From Warburgia ugandensis (lineage: Eukaryota; Streptophyta; Magnoliopsida; Canellales; Canellaceae), in assembly GCA_035236585.1 (NCBI GenBank), contig CP141135.1, positions 2,142,001 to 2,206,000 of the forward strand: 64,000 nucleotides of DNA, in the 5' to 3' direction. Shown in pieces: positions 46,901-59,872 of this stretch. Position 1 is the first letter of the stretch. The number at the start of each line of letters is the position of its first letter. A program made the position numbers and the translations under genes. The notes under the pieces were generated by a model. The model saw nothing but the letters and a program-made list of their open reading frames with translations, searched no databases and was not told the DNA's origin.

Positions 46901-47317
46901 TACATTCTTTCATTGTGCAGGTGGCTCTAGTAGCTTTAGCAACTAATCCATCTTTCCACAAGGATTTATTGTCAACTGTTAAATCTTGGCCACCTGTCAT
47001 ATATTCTGCCTTACCTGTTATATCTGCAATTGAGCCTCAGCTTAATACTCCTTCTATGACTGACACGCTGAAAGAGGTTGGACGAAAATTTTTCTCCTTA
47101 ATTTAGGGATGTTAATTTCATTTTGGCCTCCCTTTATATCCATTATAACAGTAACTGTTTTCTCAAACAGGGATTAGCTGAGTTGTACATAATCAATACA
47201 CAGTATGAGAAAGCCCTTGCATTATATGCTGATGTAAGTACTCCATGATATGTAGGTGCAACAATTACTATTATATTTTTGTAATGTTGGGAGATAAAGC
47301 TGAAACCTAGTTCTTAA

Positions 47318-47414
<97 letters not shown>

Positions 47415-50400
47415 TTTTTTTTTTTAATCTTTCTCATTTCAGCTTATGAAGCCAGAGATATTCAACTTCATCGAGAAACATAACTTACATGATGCCATTC
47501 ATGACAAGGTATGTTGATGAGAGATAAGATTGAAGTTCTCATAAAGTAATCCCCTGAATTTATAAGAAGATTTTGTGGCTAGAAATGTATTATTGTTTGA
47601 TCTGTTATTATCAAATCTTGTTTGTATGCATCTCATTATACACTGGCGCAATGTTATCTTTTGCCGTGTTATTCATTATTTATGATTCTTTGCAATTATA
47701 TTCATTGAATTGTTTCAAGAAACAATTTGATTGAAAAAGAAAGCAAAACATGAAATGTCCATCATTTGTTTAGGCGGGATCTCTGGATGTAAAAAGCAAT
47801 GAATTTGTTAATTAGAGGCTGCTGTAACAGAGGTTGCTTTTCAATTTCTGTGACGATTGCCTCTCACTTTCTTCAGGGACTAAAATCTAACATTTAACTG
47901 TGATGAATATTGAAAGTTCCACAGTTCTCCATATCTACACTCTTCCTAATTGTAACTTTCAAAATTAAATATGAGAGCTGATTTATCCTCCATGTTTACT
48001 ATCGTACGTCCTCTTGCTTGCTGGTTTATTATCTTGAATGGCCTCATATTGTAATTATTGTCTCTTATGTTTAGTTTCTCTGCATCATTTCCTCTTAGGA
48101 TTTGAATCTAATGAATTGGAATCTCTATTTATGATTATGAAACTATCTTTGCTATTGTTATATTATTTTATGCATTTGATTGTTTTGGTAGATCAATAAC
48201 CACTTATCTTGCAAGTAAAGAAAAAGTATCTGACCATTTCTTGATTTTATCTATTATGCCTCTCCATTTTACAGGTTGTCCAACTGATGGTACTGGATTG
48301 CAAACGAGCAGTTTCTCTATTGATCCAGCATAGAGACATAATTACTCCATCAGAAGTAGTATCACAATTGCTAGCTGCCAGTAAAAAGTGTGATCACAAA
48401 TATTTCTTGCATTTATATCTGCATTCACTATTTGAAGTGAACCCTAATGCTGGAAAAGAATTTCATGATTTGCAGGTGACTTTTGTTTCTTTCTATTCAT
48501 TTCTTTTTGCTGATTCCTGCACATTTTGTTAGTGGTTCCTGAAAGTTATGAAAGACTGCTCTGCTAGTTTTCTTTGGACATGTGCTTTTATTCATGAATA
48601 TACTATTGAGTATTTCAGAGGTGACTGTCAAACAATCATTTTTGTGTGCATGTATGTAGTTTCATGCATATTTTATTCATCTATTAACTGATTGTTATTT
48701 GACCTTTGATAGGTCGAGCTCTATGCTGATTATGAACAGAAGATGCTGCTTCCTTTTCTTCGTAGTAGTCAGCACTATAGGCTGGATAAGGTTCGTGTAT
48801 AATTTCTTAAAGCCAGATCCGTACATGACCTTTTAAGGTAATTAAACAATGTCTTTTGCTTTAATTCTCAGGCTTATGATATTTGCATCAAAAGAGATCT
48901 TATAAGAGAGCAGGTATTCATTCTTGGAAGGATGGGAAATACAAAACAAGCTCTGGCAGCTATCATAAATAAATTAGAGGACATCGAGGAGGTACCCTTA
49001 TCCAGTTCATTTGTTTTCATTTTCCAGAAGAGGCTTATCCACTTCATTTACTGTCATGTTCCAAAAGGCAGTTCTCATTGTCTACAGCCTCTGTTTCTCA
49101 TATCAATTTGCTATTTCTGGTTCAATATGCATGTTAAACTCCAAGGTTGATGATTAAAGCATTGCAACTACATGCAGGCTATAGAGTTCGTGACCATGCA
49201 GCATGACGATGAACTCTGGGAAGAGCTAATTAAACAGTGTCTTAAGAAGCCTGAAATGGTAAAATAATGGATATTTAAGATTTCCCCTAAAACTTATAAC
49301 TTCATTTTCCTGTTTTCTTTATGTTTGAGTTTTGATGCTGATAACTTGCTCAATAATGAACAGGTGGGCATATTGTTAGAGCACACTGTTGGTAATCTTG
49401 ACCCACTTTATATAGTTAACATGGTGCCAAATGGATTACAGATACCACGGTCAGTATCATCTCTTGATAGATGTTTGAACCATGGTTTTATATCTTGCTG
49501 TGAGCTTGTTTCCTGAGCATATGTATATTTGGTTGTGTGTGACACATACTAAATGTGGTTTTTTTCTTAGCTTATGAAGTTAAGGATCCTTAGTCCTAAC
49601 TCCTTTCCTATAATTAATTTCAAGATCCTTGCTAGTAGTATTTGGCATTACCACTGTCCAGATAGCCATTGAGTCCTGGTCTTTCTTGGAAATATTTGAC
49701 CATCATTGTCATTGAGAAGTGGAAGTGATGTTCACTGGTAAAAAGCCTAGTTTGATGGATGTGTGTGCGTAAGCTTCAGCCATTAGTGAGTGGCATTCAA
49801 GAGCTGAATATAGCAACAAAGTGTTTACACTATATTTAAATGGATAGCAAATTCATATCTCATCAATATTAGGTTTGGTGGAGAGGGATGGGGTTGGTTG
49901 GTTCATAAATAGTTGGATAGAGGTGGAGGCTGGGCACAGAGGCAGTTTCAAGTGTGAAGTTGAGAATAACTTTGGATATATATCATGTTTAGGGTTGGTA
50001 GATGCTGTGTTCGACTTTTATACTTGTGGAAGATTTATAATTTGATCTCATGCTTCCACGAGATGAATGAGGGAGGAATGTTTCATTGTACAACTGGACT
50101 GTGAGTTTGGCTATATTTTTCACCTTTTTTAGCATGCATGAAGATGTTTTGTGTCGGAGTTGATGTCAGTTGACAGAATTACTGGGGATGAAACTCAATC
50201 TGGCTTTGGCAGGAAAGTATTCTTTGGTTCTTTCTTTTAAGGAGGAGAACTCGTACATATTTGGGAGAGGATTTGGGAAGCTTGAGTTCCTCCTAGAATT
50301 CAACACTTATGTTGGGTGGTTGTATTGAAAGAGTTAATTCTACGTATTAGTTGAGAAGGAAGAGATCAACTGGTGAGTTGTTGCACTGAATAAGAAGTGA

Positions 50401-51514
50401 AATTGTTGAGGCACTATATTTTCGTCCACTCTAAATTAGCTGTAACAGTTTGAAATGCTTCCAAGAAATACTTTTGGCCTTCCCTGAATCTTGGTTCTCC
50501 ATGTTTGTCATCTGCCTGTACTCCGGCATCCAAATCCAGCAAGTACGTTGCTAACATTAGCATCTATTAAGACAAACATGTACGTAGATGTATATCTGTG
50601 TTATGTGTATTGCTCAAAGACTTGTATCTGTTACATGTAGATGTATCCTTCTTCGAAATCTTCACCTATTGTCTCTTTTTGCACCAAATTGCCCTTGCAG
50701 GTTAAGAGACCGCCTTGTCAAGATCATCACCGATTACAGAACAGAAACTTCTCTGAGGCATGGATGCAATGATATCCTTAAGGTACTACTTTATGTTCCC
50801 TCGTTGTCAAGCACACCATCCACTGAAAACCTGTGGATTTGCCAGTTTAAACTTTAAAATGATCCAATATAATTTAAAAAATTTCAATATTTTTCAAATT
50901 ATATGTGAATTTTAATTTATCAAATATGAAGCACCTTTTGACGTGAACTCGAAGCTGAATTAATATTGCTTCATAACTTCTTTTCAACTTTTTTCTCAAG
51001 AATGCTAAATAGTTCAAACATTTGCCTTGCATCCTGGACGCAAACCTTTAAACTGTAGTCTCATGTTTCCGTTAAACACCAGGCGGATTGTGTTAATCTT
51101 CTGGTGAAATGCTACAAAGAGGCTCGGCACGCAGTCTATTTGAGCAATTCAGAGGACGAAGTGCGATCAAAGAGGGATGACAGAAGGGTTGCTCAGACAA
51201 ATGAAAGATCAACAAGTGGAAGGACAATGGAACTCAAGTCGAGAAATAAGGGTGGTGGAAGGTGTTGCATGTGTTTTGATCCATTATCAATTCAAAACCT
51301 GTCCGTCATTGTATTCTTTTGTTGTCATGCATACCATATCACCTGTCTTTCTGAATCCTCCGATTCGGTAAGTTACAATCAGATCATGGCCTCTTTGCAA
51401 GAGCCTGCATTGTGGAATTCGGCTGAAAAAGAAGAAGAAGAAGAAGATGCTGATAATAATGAGTCCAGACGGTTGCGAGTACGCTGTATCTTGTGTACTA
51501 CCGCTTCTCAGTGA
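40185..51514 (+). CDS. VPS41: Vacuolar protein sorting-associated protein 41 (HOPS subunit)
   Basis: Nineteen exons, all GT/AG and phase-consistent, 950 codons: 40185-40439, 41200-41469, 41554-41733, 41808-42065, 44757-44889, 44979-45069, 45408-45510, 46536-46639, 46713-46806, 46921-47076, 47171-47233, 47443-47508, 48275-48475, 48713-48790, 48872-48991, 49178-49258, 49364-49449, 50701-50782, 51083-51514. An acidic N-terminus is followed by a WD40-type beta-propeller (exons 1-6), then a long clathrin-heavy-chain-repeat alpha-solenoid, and a C-terminal RING-type zinc finger (CCMCFDP...CCHAYHITCL...CILC). VPS41 is a HOPS tethering subunit that drives late endosome/vacuole fusion. Intron 4 holds a LINE fragment and intron 11 a long (TC)n. 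Intact. Confidence 0.95.
42690..43692 (+). mobile_element. RTE-type LINE, 5'-truncated, in VPS41 intron 4
   Basis: Sense orientation. Encodes the C-terminal half of an RTE-clade reverse transcriptase (GLHQGSALSPYLFTLVMD, then MIFADDVVLLDE with the ADD catalytic motif), the thumb and the C-terminal domain (WFGHV), ending in CCTAATTGGGATAAG and a short GATGATGATA tail as in plant RTE elements. It is interrupted by stops (42955-42957, 43469-43471, 43627-43629). Inactive. Confidence 0.88.
43879..43920. repeat. (TC)n microsatellite in VPS41 intron 4
   Basis: About 21 TC/CT units. Confidence 0.9.
47320..47411. repeat. Long (TC)n microsatellite in VPS41 intron 11
   Basis: About 45 uninterrupted TC units, ending ~30 bp before the exon 12 acceptor at 47441-47442. 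It extends the natural polypyrimidine tract. Confidence 0.95.
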
Positions 51515-51737
51515 GCATTTCTTGGGTGCGGGTGTATGTTTGTGAGTGTGGGTGGCTCGCCTATTTGTGCAAGTTTTGGGCTCGGCAGTGTTGTTTGTAT
51601 TTCTAATTTATTCTTTCAAAAGGTTTTCTTTTTCAATCTCTCTCTCTCTCCCCTATTCTCTCTCACCAATTTCTATCATGCAAAGCTTTGCATTGAAAAA
51701 GTATCCCTGTTGGGTTTACTTTTTTCATTTATTCAGT

Positions 51738-51822
51738 GATCCATATCCCTTGTCATCTGCCCCCTTTCCAGACCCTGCACAGGCGGGAGCTTCGTGCACC
51801 GGGCTTCCCTTTTTTTTAGTGA
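51738..51822 (+). mobile_element. Au-like SINE 3' fragment just after VPS41
   Basis: Ends GGGAGCTTCGTGCACCGGGC then TTCCCTTTTTTTT. Only the 3' half is clear. Confidence 0.65.
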
Positions 51823-52084
51823 TCCATGTCATTTATTAAATTCCGTCTATCCTAAATGGCTTAGGTAACAAACATCTCATCTACCTAGAAACTTAGGACA
51901 GTAAAATTATGCCAAACTTGGCTAGACTTACTATTAAAGCTCTATTACCTAAAATATTAGCAGGTGCATATCTTTCATAGAATGTTTAGCTCAATGTAGA
52001 AGGTGATATTTCCCAACAACCATTTAGAAGACTCACTCGAGCTTTGGCGAAATGGATTATTGGCCCTTGATACTCTTGATCACT

Positions 52085-52275
52085 ACCTATGCATCTCCTG
52101 GGACCTGGATATGAGCAATGTCTAGATACTTAGCTAGTTTTAAACCAATTCTTAATGCCTTCCATTCTGCATAATTATTTGTTTGTCAGTTCAAGTAGTA
52201 GGTATAAGCCGCAATGAGAGCGCCATTGGCATCTTCAAAGCAAGCCTCTGGCCCCAGCTTGGCCCTGGTTCCTTC
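52085..52275 (-). pseudogene. RNase H-like retroelement fragment
   Basis: Minus strand encodes CFEDANGALIAAYTYYLN, a stop, then TNNYAEWKALRIGLKLA, matching the layout of RNase H domains found in plant retroelement proteins (catalytic Glu in the NYAEW block). About 60 codons with one stop. Confidence 0.45.
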
Positions 52276-52325
52276 TAACTGGAATGGCTAAATTAAGCCA
52301 GATTCCCACCAAAGAAATGGAGAAT

Positions 52326-52344
52326 ATATATATATATATATATA
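52326..52344. repeat. (TA)n microsatellite
   Basis: About ten TA units. Confidence 0.8.
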
Positions 52345-53161
52345 GATGCATCTATCTGATTTTGAATGTTTTCTCTTATATATAATCAGATCCGTCTATC
52401 TGCTTTATCTGATTTTTGAATGGATGATCTTTAACATCCAAAAACCATACTTACAGGTTGATTATGTAATGTCCTTTAAATAATGTTTCCAACCGTCTAC
52501 GTCTTGTGATTAAAAAAGAAAAAAAGGAAGATCTTTTTGGGATTCAAGATCATCAAATTTTCACTGTTTTTGGGGCAGTAGTTATGCAAAGTTAGAGAAT
52601 CAAATGGACGGGCACGATCAACCAAGAGGATGAACCGTCATGCAAAAGTGGGAGACACCACCAATTTGCAATAAGGACTTATCTTTGCCTCATTTACTGG
52701 GCCAGCCTAGGTTAGAGCTTATGAAAGGAGGCTATACTTTCTTGATCAGACCATTAGGTCTAGCCCACGTCACAACCTGCTACTGAAGACTGCTATTCGT
52801 GGGCTTGGCCCAAATTTCTGGCCTAGAAAGTTAGGTCCAGCCATACTAGATTTTTCTTGAAGTTCCATGCAATTCCACCATTCACAAGTAATGACACCAT
52901 AGATGATCAATGGCTAAAAGATGGCAGAAATGGAGTGATCTTGGTCGTTCTCCACAACCATATCAACAAATCGGATCATCCGCCACACCCATCACAGTGG
53001 TGGCCCACCGGATCAATACTTCCAATCGTGTGATATCAGCTCTTCCTTTCTCAGGATACAGAGCGAAGCATACTGTTTCTCCTTGGCCTCTTGTTTTCCA
53101 TCTTTCCATTGCAGCATTAAAATTATTGCTAGTCTTTACGGCTTTCCTAAGAAAAGGGGAA

Positions 53162-53325
53162 TTTGGCGCAATAGTAGAGTTGTTGTTGTGTGATATTGAC
53201 ACCATGGGTTCAAGGCGTGAAAATAGTTTTTGGCAAAATGTAAAGTAAGGCTGTATATTATAGACCCTTGTGGTCTACCCCTTCCTCAAACACACTATAT
53301 GCATGTTAGCTTTGTCGCATGTTAT
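53162..53325 (+). mobile_element. Au-like SINE, near full length
   Basis: GGCGCAATAGTAGAGTTGTT (A-box-like), GGGTTCAAGGCGTG (B-box-like), then GTAAGGCTGTATATTATAGA and CCCCTTCC. The 3' terminus is degraded. Confidence 0.75.
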
Positions 53326-53725
53326 TGGAAAGGACTGGCTTTCTCTAGAAAATGCTGGTTCCACTGATCTAAACCGTTCATTTGATAGGTAATATGTCCG
53401 GTATATTACCAATAGCATAATCCTAAGCCTTCGTTAGATTGGTAGAGTAGATTTTTACGACATCAAAAGATGAGGAAAGAGTACTTGAGAATGGCATTCA
53501 TCCTGTAACTAAAACTTCACCAATTGCCATAAGACTTGATGTTAAGATCTGTTTGGTTTGCAGGAAAGTTGTGGAAATTGATTTTCAAAGAAAAAAATCC
53601 TTTGAAAATTGAATTTCGCCAGAGATTCAAAAATTTAGAAGGAAGTAAGATTATTGGGTTTTGAATATAATTTAATTTAAAGATGTAAAACACCTTTTAT
53701 TAAAAATTCTATATATTTTTTGTAG

Positions 53726-54952
53726 AATCATTGAGAAGAGGCTACGACATGAAACAAGTGTATCGGAGAATCAGTTTGGTTTCATGCCTGGGAGGTCTAC
53801 CATGGAAGCTATTTTCTTATTAAGACAATTAGTAAAGAAATATAGGGAGAAGAGAAAAGACCTACACATGGTCTTTATTGACTTAGAGAAGGCTTATGAT
53901 AGAGTCCCTAGAGAGTTAATATGAAGGGTGTTAGGTGTTAAAGGGGTTTCTCAGGGGTATATAGACATAATTAAAGATATGTATGAGGGAGCAGTAACAA
54001 ATGTTAAGACCACTAGTGGCGTGACTGGTGATTTTCCTGTCACTGTCGGATTGCACCAAGGATCGGCATTGAGTCCATACCTTTTCACATTAGTTATGGA
54101 TGAGTTAACAAAACATCTGCATGAGGAGATTCCCTGGTGCATGCTATTTGCAGACGATATAGTCCTACTTGATGAGACAAGGGAGGGTATCAACATAAAG
54201 CTAGAGCTATAGAGAGAAGCATTAGACTCGAAAGGATTTAAAATTAGCCGAACTAAGACAGAATATATGGAATGTAATTTTAGCAAGGAGAGTAGGAGTG
54301 TAGCACCAGTCAAGATTGATAACCAAGAGGTCCCCATGAGAGACCACTTCCGATACTTAGGATCATTGATCCATGAGAGTGGAGAGATTGAAAGGGAGGT
54401 TACCCAGAGAATCCAAGCGGGTTGGAACAAATGGAGATGTGCATCGGGGGTTTTATGTGATCGGCGGGTGCCACTCAAACTAAAGGGAAAATTCTATAGG
54501 ATGGCTATAAGGCCGGCCATGCTCTATGGATCAGAGTGTTGGGCAGTTAAGGAACATCATACTCATAGGTTGAGTGTTGCAGAAATGAGGATGTTGAGAT
54601 AGATGAGTGGTAAGACAAGAAAGGATAGAATTAGAAATGAAAATATTAGAAGAAATTTAGGGATAGCACCAATAGGTAACAAGATGAGGGAGATTAGACT
54701 TAGATGGTTTGGACATGTTCAAAGGAGGCCAACAACGGCACCAGTTAGAAGGAGTGAGGCAATACAAGTTGAAGGTTCTAAAATTGCAAGGGGAAGGCCC
54801 AAAAGAACGTGGATAGAAGTGGTGAGGAAAGACTTAAAAACTTTGGGACTAAATGAAGCCATGGTATTTAATAGAGTGGAATGGAGGAATAAGATTCATG
54901 TGGCCGACCCCTAATTGGGATAAGGTCTTGATGATGATGATGATGATGAGAA
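53726..54952 (+). mobile_element. RTE-type LINE, 5'-truncated, intergenic copy
   Basis: Longer than the VPS41 copy: RT motifs NQFGFMPGRSTMEA, MVFIDLEKAYDRVP, LHQGSALSP, CMLFADDIVLLDE, then the C-terminal domain ending WRNKIHVADP at 54914. 3' end CCCCTAATTGGGATAAGG with a (GATGAT)n tail (54929-54951). In-frame stops at 53922-53924 (TGA), 54210-54212 (TAG) and 54600-54602 (TAG). Inactive. Confidence 0.9.
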
Positions 54953-55120
54953 TCATCAAATCCATATGCTAAGATGAATGAGTCAGATCATGCAAACGTG
55001 GGTCTCACAAGATGTAATCCTAAAAGCACCTCCTATAATGTAGTCCATTTAGCATTCCTCTGCTTCTATTCAGCCCTCGTTGACTTAGAGAAAATTAAGG
55101 CTGACACTGTACATAGGGCA

Positions 55121-55313
55121 GTGATATATCCGCCACTTTATTTTTCCTCATGAGCCCCTCACTAAATGATATAAAATGACTATAGTTTCCAATGGACCCA
55201 GATCTTTTAATATTAGAATGTGATATATCTGCTGTTTTTCCTCATGAGCCCCTTACTAAATGATATAAAATGGCTATAGTTGCCAATGGACCCAGATCTT
55301 TTAATATTAGAAT
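55121..55313. repeat. Two-copy tandem duplication of ~97 bp
   Basis: Units at 55121-55219 and 55220-55313 share GTGATATATC, CTCATGAGCCCC and CCCAGATCTTTTAATATTAG, about 90% alike. Confidence 0.85.
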
Positions 55314-55511
55314 CTTTCAAAATATTGCTTTTGATTTGGATAGGCTATGCCCCAAAATTCTCATTTATTATGTCTTGGCCCCTATTTTCAATGAAACATT
55401 TTCTCGCTTATTTTACATCTAAAAGTAGTAATTGACAGGATTATTCAATATATGAGAATTTTGAAACATAACCAATATAAGTCAGCCATTTAGAATTTTA
55501 TTGTTAGGCCA

Positions 55512-55582
55512 TTGTGGTCCGCCCCTTTCCTAAACCCCGCATAGGCAGGAGCTTCATGCACTAGGGCTGCCTTTTTTTTAAC
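55512..55582 (+). mobile_element. Au-like SINE 3' fragment
   Basis: TTGTGGTCCGCCCCTTTCCT, then GGCAGGAGCTTCATGCACTA, GGGCTGCC and a T-run. Confidence 0.7.
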
Positions 55583-56372
55583 CTAACTACCTACGTAAGG
55601 TGAAAAAATGGTAACAATAATAACCCTAAAACCCCAAAAGTACAAACCAAATTGCCATTAAACAAGCCTCTAAAAGCTGTATTATTATGCCACTTCCCCT
55701 TATCAACATTACTGTCTTGTCTCCGGATCACCATGTATTAACTAGGAAATGCTTTTCAAACCTAGAAAAAGCTGTTCACCCATTTGGGGTTTTTTCAGAA
55801 TGATCTGATCCATTTATCATGTTCAGCTTGCTTAGATTGGTTACCCACTAAACTTCATAACCATTGGATAATTTAAACCACCCACTTCTTTATTTTGAAA
55901 TATGGTACCTAAAAGTCTCTGATAGGCATGAATTTTTGCAAACAACTTAAATAGAACTGGCCAAACAAGATGAACGGTTCAGATCACTCAAATGTGCCAT
56001 ATCATAAAGTAGATTAGGAAAAAGTTGATAGAATTTTAAGGAGAGAGAGAGAGAGGAAAAAGTTGGTTAAAGATACCCAAGTTTGTGTTTGCCATTTTTG
56101 TTTTAGAACATATAAGAACTTTGTAAATCTTTCTTCTTTCCTTGAAGTTGACATAATGTACTGGCGTTTAGCAGACAGAAATAGGTTGGTAGATGCCCAC
56201 TACCTAAGATAATGACAGCACCAAGTGCACTGTAGCACTTGACACCAGCCCCATAGCATAGACAACGCATTCTCTTAGAAATTGATAGCATACAGGGAAA
56301 TGGAGGTGATGAGATTGGGTGCATGTGAAGGGCTACAAATAGGAAAATGAATTGACACGGGCCTACGTTCCT

Positions 56373-56535
56373 GAAAGGACAGAAGTGCCTGCCTATGCAG
56401 GGTGTTGAGAAGGTGTGGATCACGAGAACTTAAAGAACACAGTCTTACCTTGCATTTGTAAGAGGTTGTTTTCACGTCTTAAACCTGTAACCTCAAGATC
56501 ATACGATGACAACTTTTACCGTTGCACTAAGGGTA
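56373..56535 (-). mobile_element. Au-like SINE, reverse orientation
   Basis: Near full length; the reversed promoter-like part (AAACCTGTAACCTC) is near 56480-56495. Confidence 0.65.
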
Positions 56536-57046
56536 CACCATTTCTGACTTTTCTCAATTTTCTTTTGGAAACTTGCATAGAAAACCCTTTCTGGGTTTAG
56601 ATAGCTTCGCTGGTTGGCTCTTGCCCATCACCTTTCATTTTCATGGATCTCACTAATAAGAGGTGTAGATCAAAATGAGGTTTTAGTTGGGTGAAATGTG
56701 AACCAGGTGAGGTTGAGATCTTCCTTAAAACGGTTTGGATGACAATCAATTATTTTAGCTAATGGGTTGTAACAGCCTAAGGGCCCACACCTTACAACGA
56801 TATTGTTCGCTTTAGAGACTAGAGCCCATATCACTCAGCCCCCGCTTTGTTACATGGGTCTAACCCCTTTTTTAACTTAACCCAAACACTCATACCCAAC
56901 CTCAAACTCTGGTCACCCAAGTTAGAGATTCCTCCTTTGCACCGCTATATTAGATGGTTCTCGTGAATTTTTTTTTTAACTTTGCAAAATTCAAGAGACG
57001 ATTCAGAAAAAATTGAAAGAGGCTAGAAAAAAATATGAGGATAAAG

Positions 57047-57218
57047 ACAGGTAGCCCAGAAGTTTCCATGTATGCAAGGTCCAAGAAAGGAGCCGCCTAC
57101 AAGGGTCAATAGCATGCAACCTTACCTTGATTATTTTTTTGCAAGAAGCTATTTTTATGCCTCGAACTCGTGACCTTAAGGTTATGCGACAACAACTCTA
57201 CCATTGCTCTAAGGCTCT
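57047..57218 (-). mobile_element. Au-like SINE, reverse orientation
   Basis: Near full length, diverged. Reversed B-box region CTCGAACTCGTGACCTTAAG at 57162-57181. Confidence 0.65.
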
Positions 57219-57347
57219 CCTTGAAGGTTGTGAACTTAATTTTTCAATCTACATTTGTAACTAGATTTACAGATAACATTTAATAGTTTGATAAATTATT
57301 CTTGAACTTCAATATGGTAAATCTCATTGAAATAGGAATCCCTAAAA

Positions 57348-57672
57348 CTTATATCATCGTCATCAAGACCTTATCCCAATTGTGGGTCTGCCACATAAAT
57401 CTTGTTTCTTCATTTTTCTTTATTACATACAATGGCTTAATTTAGTACTAAAGTTTTTAGATATTTTCTCACCACTTCTATTAATGTTCTTTTGAGTTTT
57501 TCCCTTACTCTTTTAGAATTTTCTACTTGTATTGCCTTGCTTTTTCTAAACAGTGCCATTTTGAGTTTTCTTTAAACATGTTCAAACCATCTAAGTCTAA
57601 TCTCCCTTATCTTATTACCTATTTGTGTTATTCCTAAGTTTTCTCTCATCTTTCATCCGTAATTCTATCTTT
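57348..57672 (-). mobile_element. RTE LINE 3' fragment, reverse orientation
   Basis: The reverse complement contains the same 3' terminus (CAATTGGGATAAGGTCTTGA, then GACGATGATATA) and C-terminal coding remnants of the two other RTE copies, much decayed. Confidence 0.75.
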
Positions 57673-59872
57673 TCTTTTCTTTTCGATTTCATGTTAGAAT
57701 TACCATACTTTAAAGAAGCTAGAGATAATTTTTATTATCTTCTCTTCTTACTTACAAACTAAATACAAATGCATATTTATTTGCAAGTAGAAAAGAATAA
57801 CAAAATCAAAATCATCTTCGACTTCTTTCTTGTTGGCTGGTACCTAATGCAAAACTCTCGTCCTTTTTCATCTAGGCTTAGGACTGGCCTTGGTGGAGTT
57901 AATTGCTAAAACTTATGTATTATTAGGGAAAAAAAATATAGACATCAAAAAGTCAAATATCTTTTCAATTTTTTTTTTATTATTCAAAGACTTTTATGAC
58001 TGGATTAAAAATCTAGAAATTATCTCCTCTTGTCACAGTTTTGGGCAACGAGAGTACCAGAAGTCCATTGAACCTTATCATCTAGAGGAAAAGAACAGGG
58101 AATTGCTTTGATTAAACGGAACTGTATTTGCACTTATACCCAAAAATAATTGCAAAAGTCCAAATTGTTTCCTCCAATTTGGGGATTCACACTATCATAT
58201 TCTAGCTGCCTATAATAAAAGAACCATGCACTAAAATCTTTTGTATAAATTTTTTTCAATTTCACTTATAAGTTGTTAATTTTTGGCTAATGATAAGTTA
58301 AGATCATTGTATGATTGGATGAGCAACTAAGATGAGAATTTTGGAGCATGACCTATCTAAGATGAGTGCAATGAATCGTTTGAATCTTAGAAAATTCATG
58401 CCTATCATAAGTTATAGTTATTTATACCATTTAGTGAGGGGCTCTCCAAAAAAAACTAAGGGCAATACATATATAACTATCGTGGAGCAATTAATTCTGA
58501 AAAAAATACACGGTTTCATCTGCCACCATCAAATCTACTTGGAGGGCGAATATCCAGACAAATCCAAGGGATAAGATCATCTGATATAGGGGAAAATTTG
58601 GCTCGTTCACTAGTCATAGGAGGCCTTTGATCCAACACTCGACAATTCTAAACTTCCAATCAATGGCCAGAATATTAACATGATCTAAAAAATTGAAGAC
58701 CAACATTTGACGATCGCATAATCCATCGATCGTACTATGGCAACCTGGCCGTTCAAAACTTGATTATGACCTATCTGACCTGTTGTGCTACCACATACGT
58801 GTCAAACTTAACTTTCCCCTGCCTATAAAACCTACCAACAGTACCTAACAAGAAAATACCATTTTCCATTAGGCATAGACCCTTCAATTATTGAAAGGGA
58901 AATGGTCAAATCGAAGCATTTATTGCATGGCCATGCTTGCCACATCCAGCATAAAATAAAAATAAATTCAAAATTTAAAAACAATTTCCATCCATGCAAA
59001 TTGATGCAATTTTTCAACCACCGTAAGATGGGCCCACGGAATGAAATGGACGGCGAAGATGATATTATGTGTGTGCATGTTGTCATCAATTATGGAATCG
59101 AGATCCCTGGTTAGGGGCCGGCCTTCCTCGTGTTACTTTCGCCGGCCTACGGCATAATGGAATTCCAAATCATCGCAAAATTACCTAGTGGGTCCCACCT
59201 GATAATCAGAGAAAGCTTGATCTAGCCATTGGATAGTAGAACTATAATCAACGTCCGACCCCCACCTAAAACGAACAGTACATCATCTTCACATGGGGGC
59301 CTCCTCATTTGGACACGATCTAGTCGTAGTTATCGTCCATTCAATCCAACCCGTTAGTCTTATATCTTCCAGATTAGTTATCTAGCACCCAAAGATATGC
59401 TTATTGAACAATCCTACCGTCCAGAAACGCGTGTTTGATCATTTCAAATCTGGAATTGTCCAACGGAAGCGATTCTCGAGTTACTAGGTAGATCAACGGG
59501 CTAGATCAATCACAAGTGGGTTCCATTATATGAAAGTAGGTGCTCCACAGTAAACTTTCAAATGAGATCATGCAAACAACTTGGAGTGGGATTTACTCCA
59601 TTTAAGATGAAGGGTTGCGATCAATCGATCAGACTGACTTGTGCATGTGGGCCCACAAACTGTTGAGGGTTAGCGGGGGGTGGAGATATCATTTGTGGGC
59701 ATCGGCATTATAGGATCCAAGTTTGACCAAAGAACTCCAATTTCTGCCGTCTCGTTCTCCCCAGCCTCAAACTCTCCGCTGAGTGTCCGGACACCAAAAA
59801 TATACATCCCATCCTGTTCGGATCCCAACTTTTCTTTCTCCAGCAATCCAGATAGAGAGAGAAAAGAGAAAT

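Larger units (their letters stand above)
51823..53725. other. Intergenic region after VPS41
   Basis: Apart from the elements listed within it, no coding exon is seen. Confidence 0.5.
54953..59872. other. Intergenic region upstream of the phosphatase gene
   Basis: Apart from the SINE, RTE and tandem repeats listed, no exon is recognised. The short frames here lack family resemblance. Confidence 0.5.

Noticed and set aside
53951..54478. 175-codon minus-strand ORF
   Set aside because: Antisense to the RTE reverse transcriptase.
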